Positions 52,773-63,288 of a stretch of 64,000 bases of DNA are shown piece by piece. This DNA is from Mycolicibacterium sp. CBMA 247 (GTDB taxonomy: Bacteria; Actinomycetota; Actinomycetes; Mycobacteriales; Mycobacteriaceae), in the NCBI RefSeq assembly GCF_009729095.1, contig NZ_VTGX01000002.1:1240001-1304000 (forward strand). Reading direction: 5' to 3'. A program made the translations under genes and the position numbers. Numbering within the stretch: position 1 is the first letter of the stretch; each line of letters starts with the position of its first letter. Under the pieces are notes generated by a model. That model ran no database searches and was not told where the DNA came from. It saw nothing but the letters and a program-made list of their open reading frames with translations.

Positions 52773-52802
52773 TCACAGCAAAATTCACAGGAAGTGCACA
52801 GC
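52773..52802. promoter_or_regulatory. Candidate PhoP-binding direct repeats
   Basis: TCACAGC (52773), TCACAGG (52785) and GCACAGC (52796) resemble the PhoP half-site TCACAGC; spacing is 12 then 11 bases, near the 11-base pitch of known sites. They lie between phoP and the divergent repeat-protein gene, consistent with autoregulation. Confidence 0.7.
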
Positions 52803-52851
52803 GTGCATGCAGGATCAGTTAATCAGTCGCCACCAACATCAGGGAATGGCC

Positions 52852-53565
52852 ATGCCTGCAGTACCTGAGAGCGTCCCCGAAGCCCGGGTTCTCGTCGTCG
52901 ATGACGAGGCCAACATCGTCGAGCTGCTGTCGGTCAGTTTGAAGTTCCAGGGTTTCGAGGTCCACACCGCGTCCAACGGTGCCGCTGCCCTGGACAAGGC
53001 GAGGGAAGTTCGGCCCGACGCGGTGATCCTTGACGTGATGATGCCCGGCATGGACGGCTTCGGGCTGTTGCGCCGGCTGCGCGCCGATGGCGTCGACGCG
53101 CCCGCACTGTTCCTCACCGCCCGTGACAGCCTGCAGGACAAGATCGCCGGGCTGACCCTGGGCGGGGACGACTACGTGACCAAGCCGTTCAGTCTCGAAG
53201 AGGTGGTGGCCCGGCTGCGGGTGATCCTGCGCCGGTCCGGCCGCGGCGTGGAGGAACCCCGCAGTGCCAAGCTGTCCTTCGCCGACATCGAGCTCGACGA
53301 GGACACCCACGAGGTGTGGAAGGCCGGCGAGCCGGTGTCGCTGTCGCCGACCGAGTTCACCCTGCTGCGCTACTTCATCATCAACGCCGGCACCGTGCTG
53401 TCGAAGCCCAAAATCCTCGACCACGTGTGGCGTTACGACTTCGGCGGTGACGTCAACGTCGTCGAGTCCTACGTGTCCTACCTGCGCCGCAAGATCGACA
53501 CCGGCGACAAGCGTCTGCTGCACACCCTGCGCGGTGTCGGCTACGTTTTGCGCGAGCCACGCTGA
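52852..53565 (+). CDS. phoP: Response regulator PhoP
   Basis: 237 residues, OmpR/PhoB family: receiver domain with VVDDEAN, phosphoacceptor Asp61 (VILDVMMPGMDGF) and Lys in YVTKPFS, then a winged-helix domain (SPTEFTLLRYF; SYVSYLRRKID). Very close to M. tuberculosis PhoP, a regulator of lipid, pH and virulence genes. ATG 52852 follows AGGGA by six bases; ATG 52846 adds two residues. Confidence 0.96.
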   Translation: MPAVPESVPEARVLVVDDEANIVELLSVSLKFQGFEVHTASNGAAALDKAREVRPDAVILDVMMPGMDGFGLLRRLRADGVDAPALFLTARDSLQDKIAGLTLGGDDYVTKPFSLEEVVARLRVILRRSGRGVEEPRSAKLSFADIELDEDTHEVWKAGEPVSLSPTEFTLLRYFIINAGTVLSKPKILDHVWRYDFGGDVNVVESYVSYLRRKIDTGDKRLLHTLRGVGYVLREPR

Positions 53566-53594
53566 CGCGCCGCCGTCGGCGGCATACTTTTGGG

Positions 53595-55028
53595 GTGTTT
53601 GACCGGGTAAACAGGCAGGGTGTGCCCCTGCGGGTCAGCTTGGTGGCCGTCGCACTGGTTCTGGTGGCATGCGGCCTGCTGGCCTCCGGCATCGCTGTGA
53701 CCTCGATCATGAGGCACACCGAGGTCAGCCGCATCGACCAAACCCTGCTCGACGCCTCACGGGGCTGGGCGCAGGAGCCGCGCCAATTACCGTCGACACC
53801 CCTGGAAGGGCCGAACCCGGCGCGCCCGCCGTCGAACTTCTACGTCCGTGGCGTCGACGAGGACGGCCGAACCTGGATCGCGGTCAACGACCGCGAGGCC
53901 GAACCTTCGCTGCCCGACGACAACGATGTCGGGCCTGTGCCGGTGACCGTGGAGTCGGTCGGTACGTCCGATGTGCAGTGGCGGGCCATGACCGTGGAGG
54001 GCCCGAACGGCGAGCTCACCACTGTCGCGATCGACCTGTCCGACGTGCAGTCGTCGGTGCGTGCGTTGATCTGGTCGCAGGTGGGCATCGGCGCGGTCGT
54101 GCTGCTGGTCCTCGGCATCGTCGGGTACGTCGTCGTGCACCGCAGCCTGCGCCCGCTCGTCGAGGTGGAACAGACCGCGGCCGCCATCGCCGCCGGTCAG
54201 TTGGATCGCCGTGTCCCAGAACGTGATCCGCGCACCGAGGTGGGACGGCTGTCCTCGGCGCTCAACGGCATGCTCGCGCGGATCCAGCGCGCCGTCGCCT
54301 CCTCGGAAGCCTCCGCCGAGCAGGCGCGCACCTCCGAGGAACGCATGCGGCGGTTCATCACCGATGCCAGCCATGAACTGCGGACCCCGCTCACCACGAT
54401 CCGCGGATTCGCCGAGTTGTACCGCCAGGGCGCTGCCCGCGACATCGAGATGCTGATGGGACGGATCGAGAGCGAATCGCGGCGGATGGGCCTGCTTGTC
54501 GAGGATCTGCTCCTGCTGGCCAGGCTCGATGCGCAGCGGCCGCTGGATCAGCATAGGGTCGACCTGCTGACGCTGGCCACTGATGCCGTGCACGACACGC
54601 AGTCGATCGCCCCGGCCCGCCGGGTGCGCATGGAGGTGTTCGACGGCCCCGGGACACCGGAGGTGCTCGGCGACGAGGCCCGGTTGCGTCAGGTGCTGAG
54701 CAATCTGGTCGCCAATGCGGTGCAGCACACCCCGGCGTCCGCCGGGATCACGGTGCGGGTGGGCACCGAGGGCGACGACGCGATCATCGAGGTGTGTGAC
54801 GAAGGCCCCGGCATGAGCCAGGACGACGCGCGGCGGGTGTTCGAACGGTTCTACCGAGCCGATTCCTCACGTACCCGTGCCAGCGGCGGTACCGGGCTGG
54901 GCTTGTCGATCGTGCATTCCCTGGTGCTGGCACACGGCGGCACGGTCCGGGTCACGACCGCACCGGGTCAGGGGTGCCGGTTCACCGTCAGCTTGCCGAG
55001 GATTGCAGATCTGCCAGTGCGGCTTTGA
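53595..55028 (+). CDS. phoR: Sensor histidine kinase PhoR
   Basis: 477 residues: two membrane helices (about 13-36 and 162-182) bracket a periplasmic sensor, then HAMP (about 183-236), H-box with His260 ([18 protein letters not shown]), N-box [10 protein letters not shown], and G-boxes DEGPGMS and [12 protein letters not shown]. Partner of PhoP, 29 bases downstream, GTG start. Its last 41 bases overlap the converging HIT gene. Confidence 0.95.
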   Translation: MFDRVNRQGVPLRVSLVAVALVLVACGLLASGIAVTSIMRHTEVSRIDQTLLDASRGWAQEPRQLPSTPLEGPNPARPPSNFYVRGVDEDGRTWIAVNDREAEPSLPDDNDVGPVPVTVESVGTSDVQWRAMTVEGPNGELTTVAIDLSDVQSSVRALIWSQVGIGAVVLLVLGIVGYVVVHRSLRPLVEVEQTAAAIAAGQLDRRVPERDPRTEVGRLSSALNGMLARIQRAVASSEASAEQARTSEERMRRFITDASHELRTPLTTIRGFAELYRQGAARDIEMLMGRIESESRRMGLLVEDLLLLARLDAQRPLDQHRVDLLTLATDAVHDTQSIAPARRVRMEVFDGPGTPEVLGDEARLRQVLSNLVANAVQHTPASAGITVRVGTEGDDAIIEVCDEGPGMSQDDARRVFERFYRADSSRTRASGGTGLGLSIVHSLVLAHGGTVRVTTAPGQGCRFTVSLPRIADLPVRL

Positions 55029-55404
55029 TCTTGGCCTGTGCCGCGTCGAGGGATTCGGCTGACGGGTTGTGGTCCACGTGGGCGAAGCCGAAGTCGGCCA
55101 GGTTGTAGGCCGGGAAGACGTGCACATGTAGGTGCGGCACCTCAAGGCCGGCGATGATCACTCCGGCGCGCTGCGCACCGAACGCCTGGCACACGGCCTT
55201 GCCGATCAGCTGCGACACCTCCATCACCCGGCCGAACACCGCGGGTTCGACGTCTTGCCAGTTGTCGATCTCGGCCCGGGGAACCACCAGGGTGTGGCCC
55301 TGTGTCATCGGTGCGATGGTCAGGAACGCGACGATCTCATCGTCTTGATAGACGAATCGCCCGGGCAGTTCTCCGTTGATGATCTTCGTGAAGACAGACG
55401 CCAT
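54988..55404 (-). CDS. HIT-family nucleotide hydrolase
   Basis: 138 residues. The histidine triad HLHVHVFP is intact, with [15 protein letters not shown] and [11 protein letters not shown] as in Rv0759c. HIT proteins hydrolyse or transfer nucleotides from AMP conjugates. ATG 55404 is preferred to ATG 55416. Converges on phoR with a 41-base overlap. Confidence 0.9.
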   Translation of the reverse strand: MASVFTKIINGELPGRFVYQDDEIVAFLTIAPMTQGHTLVVPRAEIDNWQDVEPAVFGRVMEVSQLIGKAVCQAFGAQRAGVIIAGLEVPHLHVHVFPAYNLADFGFAHVDHNPSAESLDAAQAKIKAALADLQSSAS

Positions 55405-55526
55405 GGTGAGAAGCATAGTGAGCGCCCGATCCGAGCCTGCCGGGAGTTTGGCGCCACCCTGTGGGTCGCCGTGGTGGCCGATCGTGCTCTATGTTTGCTG
55501 AGCAGAGCGGGGGATTTTAGCTGGTC

Positions 55527-55544
55527 CGATGTGACCACACATCG
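55527..55544. promoter_or_regulatory. Inverted repeat upstream of the acyl-ACP desaturase gene
   Basis: CGATGTG and CACATCG are perfect 7-base arms around ACCA, 15 bases before the desaturase ATG. Likely a repressor operator. The TetR protein MadR controls desA1/desA2 in mycobacteria; I cannot tell whether this is its site. Confidence 0.55.
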
Positions 55545-55559
55545 ACTTTAAGGGGATTC

Positions 55560-56528
55560 ATGCAGAACGAGCTCACCGATGCGGTACTGCAGGCTGAACT
55601 CGAGCCGATCGCCGAGGAAAACCTCAACCGGCATCTGGCCACCACCAAGGACTGGTATCCGCACGACTACATCCCGTGGGACTCAGGCCGCAACTTTGGT
55701 GCCGCCGGGGGCCAGGACTGGGAACTCGAGCATTCGCAGCTCAGCGACGTGGCCCGGGCAGCGATGATCACAAACCTGCTCACCGAGGACAACCTGCCCT
55801 CGTATCACCGTGAGGCTGCCGGGAGCTTCTCCCAGGACGGCCCCTGGGGAGCCTGGGTGAATCGCTGGACCGCCGAGGAGAACCGGCACGGCATCGCAAT
55901 TCGTGACTATCTGGTGGTCACCCGCGGCGTCGATCTCGTCGCGCTGGAGCAGGCCCGCGTGGAGCATGTGACCAACGGCTTCACGTCGACCGACGAAGAG
56001 CGGGCCATGCACGACTCGGAATTTCTGATGTCGATCGCGTACGTGACGTTCCAGGAGTTGGCCACCCGGGTCAGCCACCGCAACACCGGCAAGGTCTGTG
56101 ACGATCCGATCGCCGACCGGCTGCTGCAGCGCATCGCCGCGGACGAGAACCTGCACATGATCTTCTATCGGAATATGTGCGAGGCCGCCCTGGAACTGTC
56201 GCCCGACCAAGCCTTGGACGCCGTCGGCGCGGTCGTCGAGAACTTCCGGATGCCGGGGCAGGGGATGCCGGACTTCCGCCGCAACGGTGTGCTGATGGCC
56301 AAGCACGGGATCTACGACCTGCGCCAGCACCTCGAAGAGGTGGTCATGCCGAACCTGCGCAAGTGGCGGATCTTCGAGCGCAACGATTTCAGTGCCCTCG
56401 GTGAGGCCCGCCGCGACCAGTTGGCGGCCTTCCTGGAGGATCTGGAGACCAAGGTGGTCAAGTTCGAGGAGCAGCGGGACCGCCTGCTCGCGCGCGAGGC
56501 CGCCAAGCGCGAGCGCCAGGCGTCCTGA
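55560..56528 (+). CDS. Acyl-ACP (stearoyl-ACP type) desaturase, DesA family
   Basis: 322 residues of soluble diiron fold. Iron ligands fit EENRHG (near 104) and DENLHM (near 198), the pair of E/D-E-N-x-H motifs. DesA proteins of mycobacteria introduce double bonds into acyl-ACP, including mycolic-acid precursors. AAGGGGA precedes ATG 55560. Which DesA paralog this is (DesA1 or DesA2) needs alignment. Confidence 0.87.
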   Translation: MQNELTDAVLQAELEPIAEENLNRHLATTKDWYPHDYIPWDSGRNFGAAGGQDWELEHSQLSDVARAAMITNLLTEDNLPSYHREAAGSFSQDGPWGAWVNRWTAEENRHGIAIRDYLVVTRGVDLVALEQARVEHVTNGFTSTDEERAMHDSEFLMSIAYVTFQELATRVSHRNTGKVCDDPIADRLLQRIAADENLHMIFYRNMCEAALELSPDQALDAVGAVVENFRMPGQGMPDFRRNGVLMAKHGIYDLRQHLEEVVMPNLRKWRIFERNDFSALGEARRDQLAAFLEDLETKVVKFEEQRDRLLAREAAKRERQAS

Positions 56529-56533
56529 CCGGG

Positions 56534-57382
56534 CTATGCCCCGGAGATGGCCCCGTGTAGTTCTTCGGTGGTCCAGGGCGGCGCGCTGTGGTGGTCCCGG
56601 TATCCGATGAAACCGGGTGAGGGCCGGGCGAATTCGCCGATGAACCCGCCCGCGGCGATGAAGATGCGGCCGGTCACGTCCCGGGCCTGGTCACTGACGA
56701 GATAGCCGTACGTCGGGGCCACGTATTGCGGTGGTGCGGCGTCCAGCGCGCCCTGCATGCTGATCTCGTCGAGCAGCCCGCGTCGATTGAGATCGGCGAT
56801 GTGCTGTTCGTAGTCCGATCCGGTGGACAGCCGGGTGCGGGCGCCCGGGCACACCACGTTGGCTCGCACCCCGTGCTCCTTGAGCTCGGCGGCGATCGCC
56901 AGGGTCAACCCGTTGACCGCGCCCTTGCCTGCCGGATAGCCGCTGCCGCCGTAGTCACCCAGGAACGCAAAGGAACTGGTGTTGACGATGGCGCCGCCAC
57001 CTTGGGCCACCATCTTCGGCGCCACCGCACGGCAGGTCTCGAAGACTGTGCCCAGGTGCGCGTCGAGCAGGTTCCGGAATTCGGTACTCGTCACGTTCAA
57101 GATGGACGATCCGGCCGGTTCGGCGGTGCCGGCACAGTTGACCAGGATGTCGACGCGCCCGAACTCGGACACACAGGCATCGACGAGGGCATCGGCCACT
57201 TCGGGATCGGCGGGTGAACCGGCATGGGCGACACCGGAAATCGATTCGGCGGCGGCACAGGCGGTCGCCGGGTCGCGGCCGTTGACCACGACTCCCGCTC
57301 CTTGGGCGGCAAGGAGCTCGGCGACCGCCAGGCCGATGCCACGGGTGCCGCCGACCACGATCGCGCCGCGGCCCGCGAGCAC
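56534..57382 (-). CDS. Short-chain dehydrogenase/reductase
   Basis: 282 residues: GGTRGIGLAVAELLA, VNCAGTAEPAG, the serine in NTSSFAFLG and YPAGKGAV (the YxxxK variant). Substrate unknown. GTG 57382, 8 bases after the isomerase-fold gene's stop, gives a normal N-terminus; the frame remains open to 57589 inside that gene. Last gene of the adhB-side cluster, not present at this place in M. tuberculosis as far as I recall. Confidence 0.78.
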   Translation of the reverse strand: MLAGRGAIVVGGTRGIGLAVAELLAAQGAGVVVNGRDPATACAAAESISGVAHAGSPADPEVADALVDACVSEFGRVDILVNCAGTAEPAGSSILNVTSTEFRNLLDAHLGTVFETCRAVAPKMVAQGGGAIVNTSSFAFLGDYGGSGYPAGKGAVNGLTLAIAAELKEHGVRANVVCPGARTRLSTGSDYEQHIADLNRRGLLDEISMQGALDAAPPQYVAPTYGYLVSDQARDVTGRIFIAAGGFIGEFARPSPGFIGYRDHHSAPPWTTEELHGAISGA

Positions 57383-57390
57383 TCCGCTGG

Positions 57391-57807
57391 TCAGTTCTCG
57401 TCCTGCTGCGCGAACTCCATCGCTTCCAGGTTCCAGTAGCCGCGCAGGTTGGTGATCAGCCCTTCGTCGTTCACCTTGTAGGTGAAGACGCCACGCACCG
57501 TGGCGGTGAACCCGTTGGGAAACCTGGTGTGCAGCACCAGGATGTAGGCGATCTCGTTCGGCGAGCTGGACGGGAAGGTCTCCTCGCACGTGACGGTCAG
57601 CTGGTTGGGTCCGATGTTGGTGTCGTAGAACGCGCCGAGGGCTTCCTTGCCGCGCACCCCGGTCCCGTCGGGGTTGGTGACGGCCTCACCGATCGGGTCC
57701 TCGACGATGACATCGTCGGCCATGAGCGCCAGCCAGCCTTCGCGATCACCGGATTGCACGCATTTCCACGACGACTGCGAGGCGACGACAACGGGTGTTT
57801 CGGTCAC
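57391..57807 (-). CDS. Ketosteroid-isomerase-fold protein (Rv0760c-like)
   Basis: 138 residues, nearly identical in layout to Rv0760c: ASQSSWKCVQSGDREGWLAL, DDVIVEDPIGEAVTNPDG, VTCEETFPSS, and the end GYWNLEAMEF. The fold is that of delta5-3-ketosteroid isomerase/NTF2. Rv0760c binds steroids, but true isomerase activity is not certain. GTG 57807 follows GGAGGAA. A steroid role is suggested by neighbouring cyp51 and sterol genes. Confidence 0.88.
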   Translation of the reverse strand: MTETPVVVASQSSWKCVQSGDREGWLALMADDVIVEDPIGEAVTNPDGTGVRGKEALGAFYDTNIGPNQLTVTCEETFPSSSPNEIAYILVLHTRFPNGFTATVRGVFTYKVNDEGLITNLRGYWNLEAMEFAQQDEN

Positions 57808-57828
57808 GAACTTCCTCCGTATATATGC

Positions 57829-57885
57829 CGAAACTGCATTCCGGCAGGTGGTCACTCGACCTTTACCTGCTGGAATACAGTTTCG
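57829..57885. repeat. Long inverted repeat between adhB and the isomerase-fold gene
   Basis: 21-base arms (57829-57849 and 57865-57885) pair with two G/T-type mismatches, centred on CTGNATTCCNGCAGG. It can form a hairpin ending the adhB transcript or act as paired operators for the genes downstream. Confidence 0.65.
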
Positions 57886-57897
57886 TGGACAAAAAGG

Positions 57898-59031
57898 CTA
57901 TCTGTCGGCGTCGGTGTAGCGGATGACGCCGCGGATGTTGCGGCCCTCGAGCATGTCCCGGTAGCCGTCGTTGATCTGTTCCAGCTTGTACTGGCGGGTG
58001 ACCATATCGTCCAGGTTGAGACGGCCGGCCTTGTACATGCTCAGCAGCTGCGGGATGTCGTGGTGCGGGTTGCCGCCACCGAAGATGGTGCCCTGCAGGC
58101 GCTTCTGCAGCAGCGTCAGCATCGACAGATTGAGCTTCACGTCATTGCTGGCCATGTTGGCGACCGCGGTGACCACGCATGTCCCGCCCTTGGCGGTGAT
58201 GTTCAGGTAGTGGTCGATGTCCTCGCCCTTGAGCTCTCCGACGGTGACGATGGTCTTGTGGGCCATCCGGCCCTGGGTGACCTCGGCGACCCCCGCCATC
58301 GCGCTGAAGATGTCGGGATAGGCGTGGGTGGCACCGAACTTCAGCGCCGTGTCGCGCTTGAACTCCACCGGATCGACCACAAAAACGTTGCGCGCGCCGG
58401 CGGTGAGTGCACCCTGCAGAGCGCCCGTCCCGACGCCGCCGACGCCGACGATGACGACATCTTGGCCGGGGCGGACGTCGCCGCTGCGCACCGCGGAGCC
58501 ATAGCCGGTGGTGACGCCGCAGCCGACCAGACAGGCCACCTCGAACGGGATGGACTTATCGATCTTCACCACCGAGCTCTTGTGCACCACCATGTACGGG
58601 CTGAACGTACCGAGCAGGGTCATCGGGATGACCGGCTGGCCGTCCTTGACGGAGTGGATGCGATGCGTGCCGTCGGACACGGCGGTGCCGGCCAGCAGAC
58701 CCGCACCGAGATCGCACAGGTTGCGCAGGCCCTCTTGGCAGGCCGGACACTCACCGCACGACGGGATGAACGACAGCACCACGTGGTCGCCGGGCTGGAT
58801 GTGGTCGACTCCCGGGCCGACCTCGGTGACGATGCCTGCGCCCTCGTGGCCGCCGAGCACCGGGAAGCCTGCCATCGGGATGTCGCCGGTCACCAGGTGG
58901 TGGTCGGAATGGCACATGCCAGAGGCTTCCATCTGAATCTTGACCTCGTCCTTGACGGGGTCACCGATCTCGATCTCCTCGATCGACCACGGTTGATTGA
59001 ACTCCCAGATGAGAGCGCCTTTTGTCTTCAT
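57898..59031 (-). CDS. adhB: Zinc-dependent alcohol dehydrogenase AdhB (MDR family)
   Basis: 377 residues. Catalytic zinc ligands fit CHSDHH (Cys), GGHEGAG (His) and VGCGVTTG (Cys); structural zinc uses CGECPACQEGLRNLC; NAD site VGVGGVGTGAL. It matches Rv0761c. ATG 59031 (MKTKGALIWEF) with AAAGGC upstream is chosen over the longer frame to 59064. Upstream lie a direct repeat and a CAAGTGCTTG palindrome. Confidence 0.92.
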   Translation of the reverse strand: MKTKGALIWEFNQPWSIEEIEIGDPVKDEVKIQMEASGMCHSDHHLVTGDIPMAGFPVLGGHEGAGIVTEVGPGVDHIQPGDHVVLSFIPSCGECPACQEGLRNLCDLGAGLLAGTAVSDGTHRIHSVKDGQPVIPMTLLGTFSPYMVVHKSSVVKIDKSIPFEVACLVGCGVTTGYGSAVRSGDVRPGQDVVIVGVGGVGTGALQGALTAGARNVFVVDPVEFKRDTALKFGATHAYPDIFSAMAGVAEVTQGRMAHKTIVTVGELKGEDIDHYLNITAKGGTCVVTAVANMASNDVKLNLSMLTLLQKRLQGTIFGGGNPHHDIPQLLSMYKAGRLNLDDMVTRQYKLEQINDGYRDMLEGRNIRGVIRYTDADR

Positions 59032-59046
59032 GCGCGTGTGCCTTTC

Positions 59047-59076
59047 ACTAGAGCCAGTGACCACAGACTAGAGCCA
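59047..59076. repeat. Direct repeat ACTAGAGCCA in the adhB promoter
   Basis: ACTAGAGCCA occurs at 59047-59056 and 59067-59076, 20 bases apart (two helix turns). The first copy also has TCACT/AGTGA symmetry. Possible activator or repressor sites for adhB. Confidence 0.45.
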
Positions 59077-59104
59077 ATAGTTGCGTGCGTCACACCCACC
59101 CCCA

Positions 59105-59118
59105 AGCAAGTGCTTGGC
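59105..59118. promoter_or_regulatory. KstR2-like palindrome upstream of adhB
   Basis: AGCAAGTGCTTGGC matches 13 of 14 positions of the KstR2 pattern AnCAAGnnCTTGnT, with the whole CAAGnnCTTG core. It lies 74 bases before the adhB ATG and 7 after the end of the SnoaL-like gene. Confidence 0.5.
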
Positions 59119-59124
59119 CGGGAG

Positions 59125-59664
59125 CTACCAGATTTTGACCGGAGCCTCGCCGAGCGGGTAGTAACCAGGCAGTTTGTCGCCGGCCAGCGAACGCTCGATG
59201 CGCTTCTGCATGGTGGGGGTGAGGTCGCCGGACTCGATGAGCTTCAGGAACGCCTTCTGCACGTGGCCGAAGTCGAAGAAGTCCCGCTGCCACTCGATGA
59301 GCAGCTGATCGTTGAGCCGGAACCAGCTACCACCGATGCCGTAGATCTCGTCGCTGGTGCCGTCGCTCTTGTTGGCGATCTGCTTCCAGAAGCCGACGAT
59401 CTCGTTCTGCTTGTCGTCGATCAGCACGCGCTGGTACTCGTAGACCCAGTTCTCCAGGCCTTCCATCTCCAGCCCCAGCGCCACGTCGCGGATTTCGTCG
59501 CGGCCGACGCACATCACGTCTTCCTTGGGGCCGATGTTCCAGCCGTAGGTGGCATCCTCGGTGTAGAAGTCCGCCAGCGGCTTCCAGTCACCGGCCTTCT
59601 CGGCCTCCTGATTGGCCTTGAGCCAGCGGTCGGACCAGGCCTCGAGTTCTTCGCGTGACGCCAT
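59125..59664 (-). CDS. SnoaL/NTF2-like protein (Rv0762c-like)
   Basis: 179 residues of likely NTF2-like fold: WLKANQEAEKAGDWKPLADF, YTEDATYGWNIG, WKQIANKSDGTSDEIYGI. Conserved as Rv0762c (181 residues) beside cyp51; function unknown. ATG 59664 follows GAAGGAA. Two bases separate it from the ferredoxin. Confidence 0.82.
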   Translation of the reverse strand: MASREELEAWSDRWLKANQEAEKAGDWKPLADFYTEDATYGWNIGPKEDVMCVGRDEIRDVALGLEMEGLENWVYEYQRVLIDDKQNEIVGFWKQIANKSDGTSDEIYGIGGSWFRLNDQLLIEWQRDFFDFGHVQKAFLKLIESGDLTPTMQKRIERSLAGDKLPGYYPLGEAPVKIW

Positions 59665-59666
59665 CT

Positions 59667-61230
<1,564 letters not shown>

Positions 61231-61234
<4 letters not shown>

Positions 61235-62058
61235 TTTCCGGGCATCCCTTCTTCGCCGAGGGCGAGCTTCTGGCGGTCTGTGACATCGGCGAGCGGGGCT
61301 TCGGGCTGGATCTCCAGGTTCGCGATGTAACCGCCCCTGGGGGTCTCGGCGACGAACGTGATGGCGCGGGCCAGATCGGCGGCGCGCAGGAAGTAGTCGT
61401 GGCGGGCCTGGCCCCACTTGGCCCAATCCTCAAGGGCCGGACCGATCTTCTCGGCCGGCAGGCTCCAGCCCATCGAGGTCATGGTGGGACCTGGATGCAC
61501 GATCGAAGCGCGCACGCCCGTGCCTTCCAGCTCCATCTGCAGGTTGGTCACCATGGCGATCAGACCGGCTTTGGCCGCTCCGTAGGCGCCCATGTGCGGA
61601 CGCTGGCGCAGCGCGACATCGGAGCCGACGAAGATGAGGTCGCCGCGGCGGCGCTCGACCATGCCGGGCAGCACCGCGGTGGCCATCCGGTTGGCGCCGA
61701 CCAGGTGGATCTGCAGCTGGTCGGCGAACTCGTCGGTGCTCATCTCGTGCAGCTTGCCGAAATTGGTGTCGCCGGCACCGGCCACCAGCAGCTCGATGTC
61801 ACCGAGCGCCTCGGTGGCGCCGTGCACGAACGACTTGACCGAATCGGCGTCGGTGACGTCGAGAGGTAACGCAATCGCCTCGCCGCCACCGGCTTTGATC
61901 TCCTCGACCAGCTCCTGGCATTTCTCGACGCGGCGTGCACCGAGGGCGACCGGGAAGCCGTGTGCGGCCAGCTCGGTCGCCGTGGCGGCGCCGATGCCGG
62001 ACGACGCGCCGGCCACGATGGCCGGTCGCCGGTCGGGATGGGGTTCGAAACGGGCCAT
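61231..62058 (-). CDS. Short-chain dehydrogenase (Rv0765c-like)
   Basis: 275 residues: AGASSGIGAATA, VAGAGDTNFG in place of NNAG, catalytic YGAAKAG. It sits in the cyp123-SDR-cyp51-ferredoxin operon with overlaps or single-base gaps, suggesting a linked oxidation on the same, perhaps sterol, substrate. Confidence 0.88.
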
Positions 62059-63288
62059 TTAACGTGCCTCCACCGTGATCGGAAGGTGAGCGAATCCGCG
62101 GACACTGCTGGAGTGGACGCGGACAACGTTGGCCTCGTCGACCTCGTATCCGCGGATTCGCTTGAACAACTCGGTCAGCGCGACCCGGGCCTCCATGCGG
62201 GCCAGGTGCGCGCCCAGGCAGAAGTGGGCGCCGCTGCCGAAACTCACCAGCTTCGAACCGATGTCACGGCCGATCTGGTATTTGTCGGGGTTCTCGAAGA
62301 CGCGCTCGTCGCGGTTGGCCGAGCCGGCCAGCAGCACCAGCACATCGCCGGCCGGAACCGTGGTGTCGTAGAACGTCATATCCTCGACGACCGCCCGGGC
62401 CAGGATCTGGCTGGAGGTGTCGTAACGCAGCGTCTCCTCGATCCACGGCGGGATCAGGTCGTGGTTGTCGAACACCGGGGCCAGCTGATCGGGGAACTTG
62501 GCGCCCCAATATGCCGCATTGGCAAGCAGTTTCGTGGTGGTCTCGTTACCGGCGACCACCATCAGGAACAAGAACGCCATGATCTCGTCGTCGGTGAGCT
62601 TGTCACCGTCGATCTCGGCCTCCACCAGCGCCGAGGTCAGATCGTCGGTGAGTTGCCTGCGCCGAGAAGAGACCATGTCGGCGTAGTAGACCAGCAGCTC
62701 GCCCGACGCCGCGATGGCCGATTCGGGAACGTCGGAGACGCCGTCCTCGCGGTGCATGACACCGTCGGCCAGTGCGCGGATGCGCACCCGATCCTCGTCG
62801 GGCACACCCATCAGCTCGGAGATGACGTCCATCGGCAGCTTGCCCGCGAAATCGTCGACGTAATCGAAGCTTTGATGTTCCAGTGCTGCATCAAGATGTT
62901 GCACCGCGATCTCGGTGACCCGGCCCTCCAGCTCGCGGATGCGCCGCGGGGTGAAGCCCTTGGACACCAGGGTGCGAAGCCGCAGGTGGGCCGGATCGTC
63001 GAGGGCCAGGAAGGACATCACCCGGTGGGCCTCGTCATTGCGCGAGATCGGGTCCAGCGCGACGCCGTGCTTGTTGGACAGGGAGGTGCTGTTTCTGAAA
63101 CCCTGCAGCACGTCGCTGTGCCGGGACAGCGCCCAGAACTTGAGCTCATCGTTGCGGTAGAGCGGGGCCTCGTCGCGCAGGCGGCGGTAGTACGGATACG
63201 GATCTTCGTGGAAGTCGTAGTCGTACGGGTCGAGAATCAGCTCGACCTCACTGAGGCTGGATTTGTCGTCTCCGACGACGTGGCTCAT
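62059..63288 (-). CDS. cyp123: Cytochrome P450 CYP123
   Basis: 409 residues: I-helix VVAGNETTTK, K-helix IEETLRYDTSS, heme loop FGSGAHFCLGAHLAR with Cys357. Corresponds to CYP123 (Rv0766c); substrate unknown. Overlaps the TetR stop (ATGA) and touches the SDR start. Confidence 0.92.
   Translation of the reverse strand: MSHVVGDDKSSLSEVELILDPYDYDFHEDPYPYYRRLRDEAPLYRNDELKFWALSRHSDVLQGFRNSTSLSNKHGVALDPISRNDEAHRVMSFLALDDPAHLRLRTLVSKGFTPRRIRELEGRVTEIAVQHLDAALEHQSFDYVDDFAGKLPMDVISELMGVPDEDRVRIRALADGVMHREDGVSDVPESAIAASGELLVYYADMVSSRRRQLTDDLTSALVEAEIDGDKLTDDEIMAFLFLMVVAGNETTTKLLANAAYWGAKFPDQLAPVFDNHDLIPPWIEETLRYDTSSQILARAVVEDMTFYDTTVPAGDVLVLLAGSANRDERVFENPDKYQIGRDIGSKLVSFGSGAHFCLGAHLARMEARVALTELFKRIRGYEVDEANVVRVHSSSVRGFAHLPITVEAR

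Noticed and set aside
57529..59658. 709-codon plus-strand open frame
   Set aside because: Lies antisense to adhB and the SnoaL-like gene; composition is His/Val/Asp-rich shadow coding with no domain.
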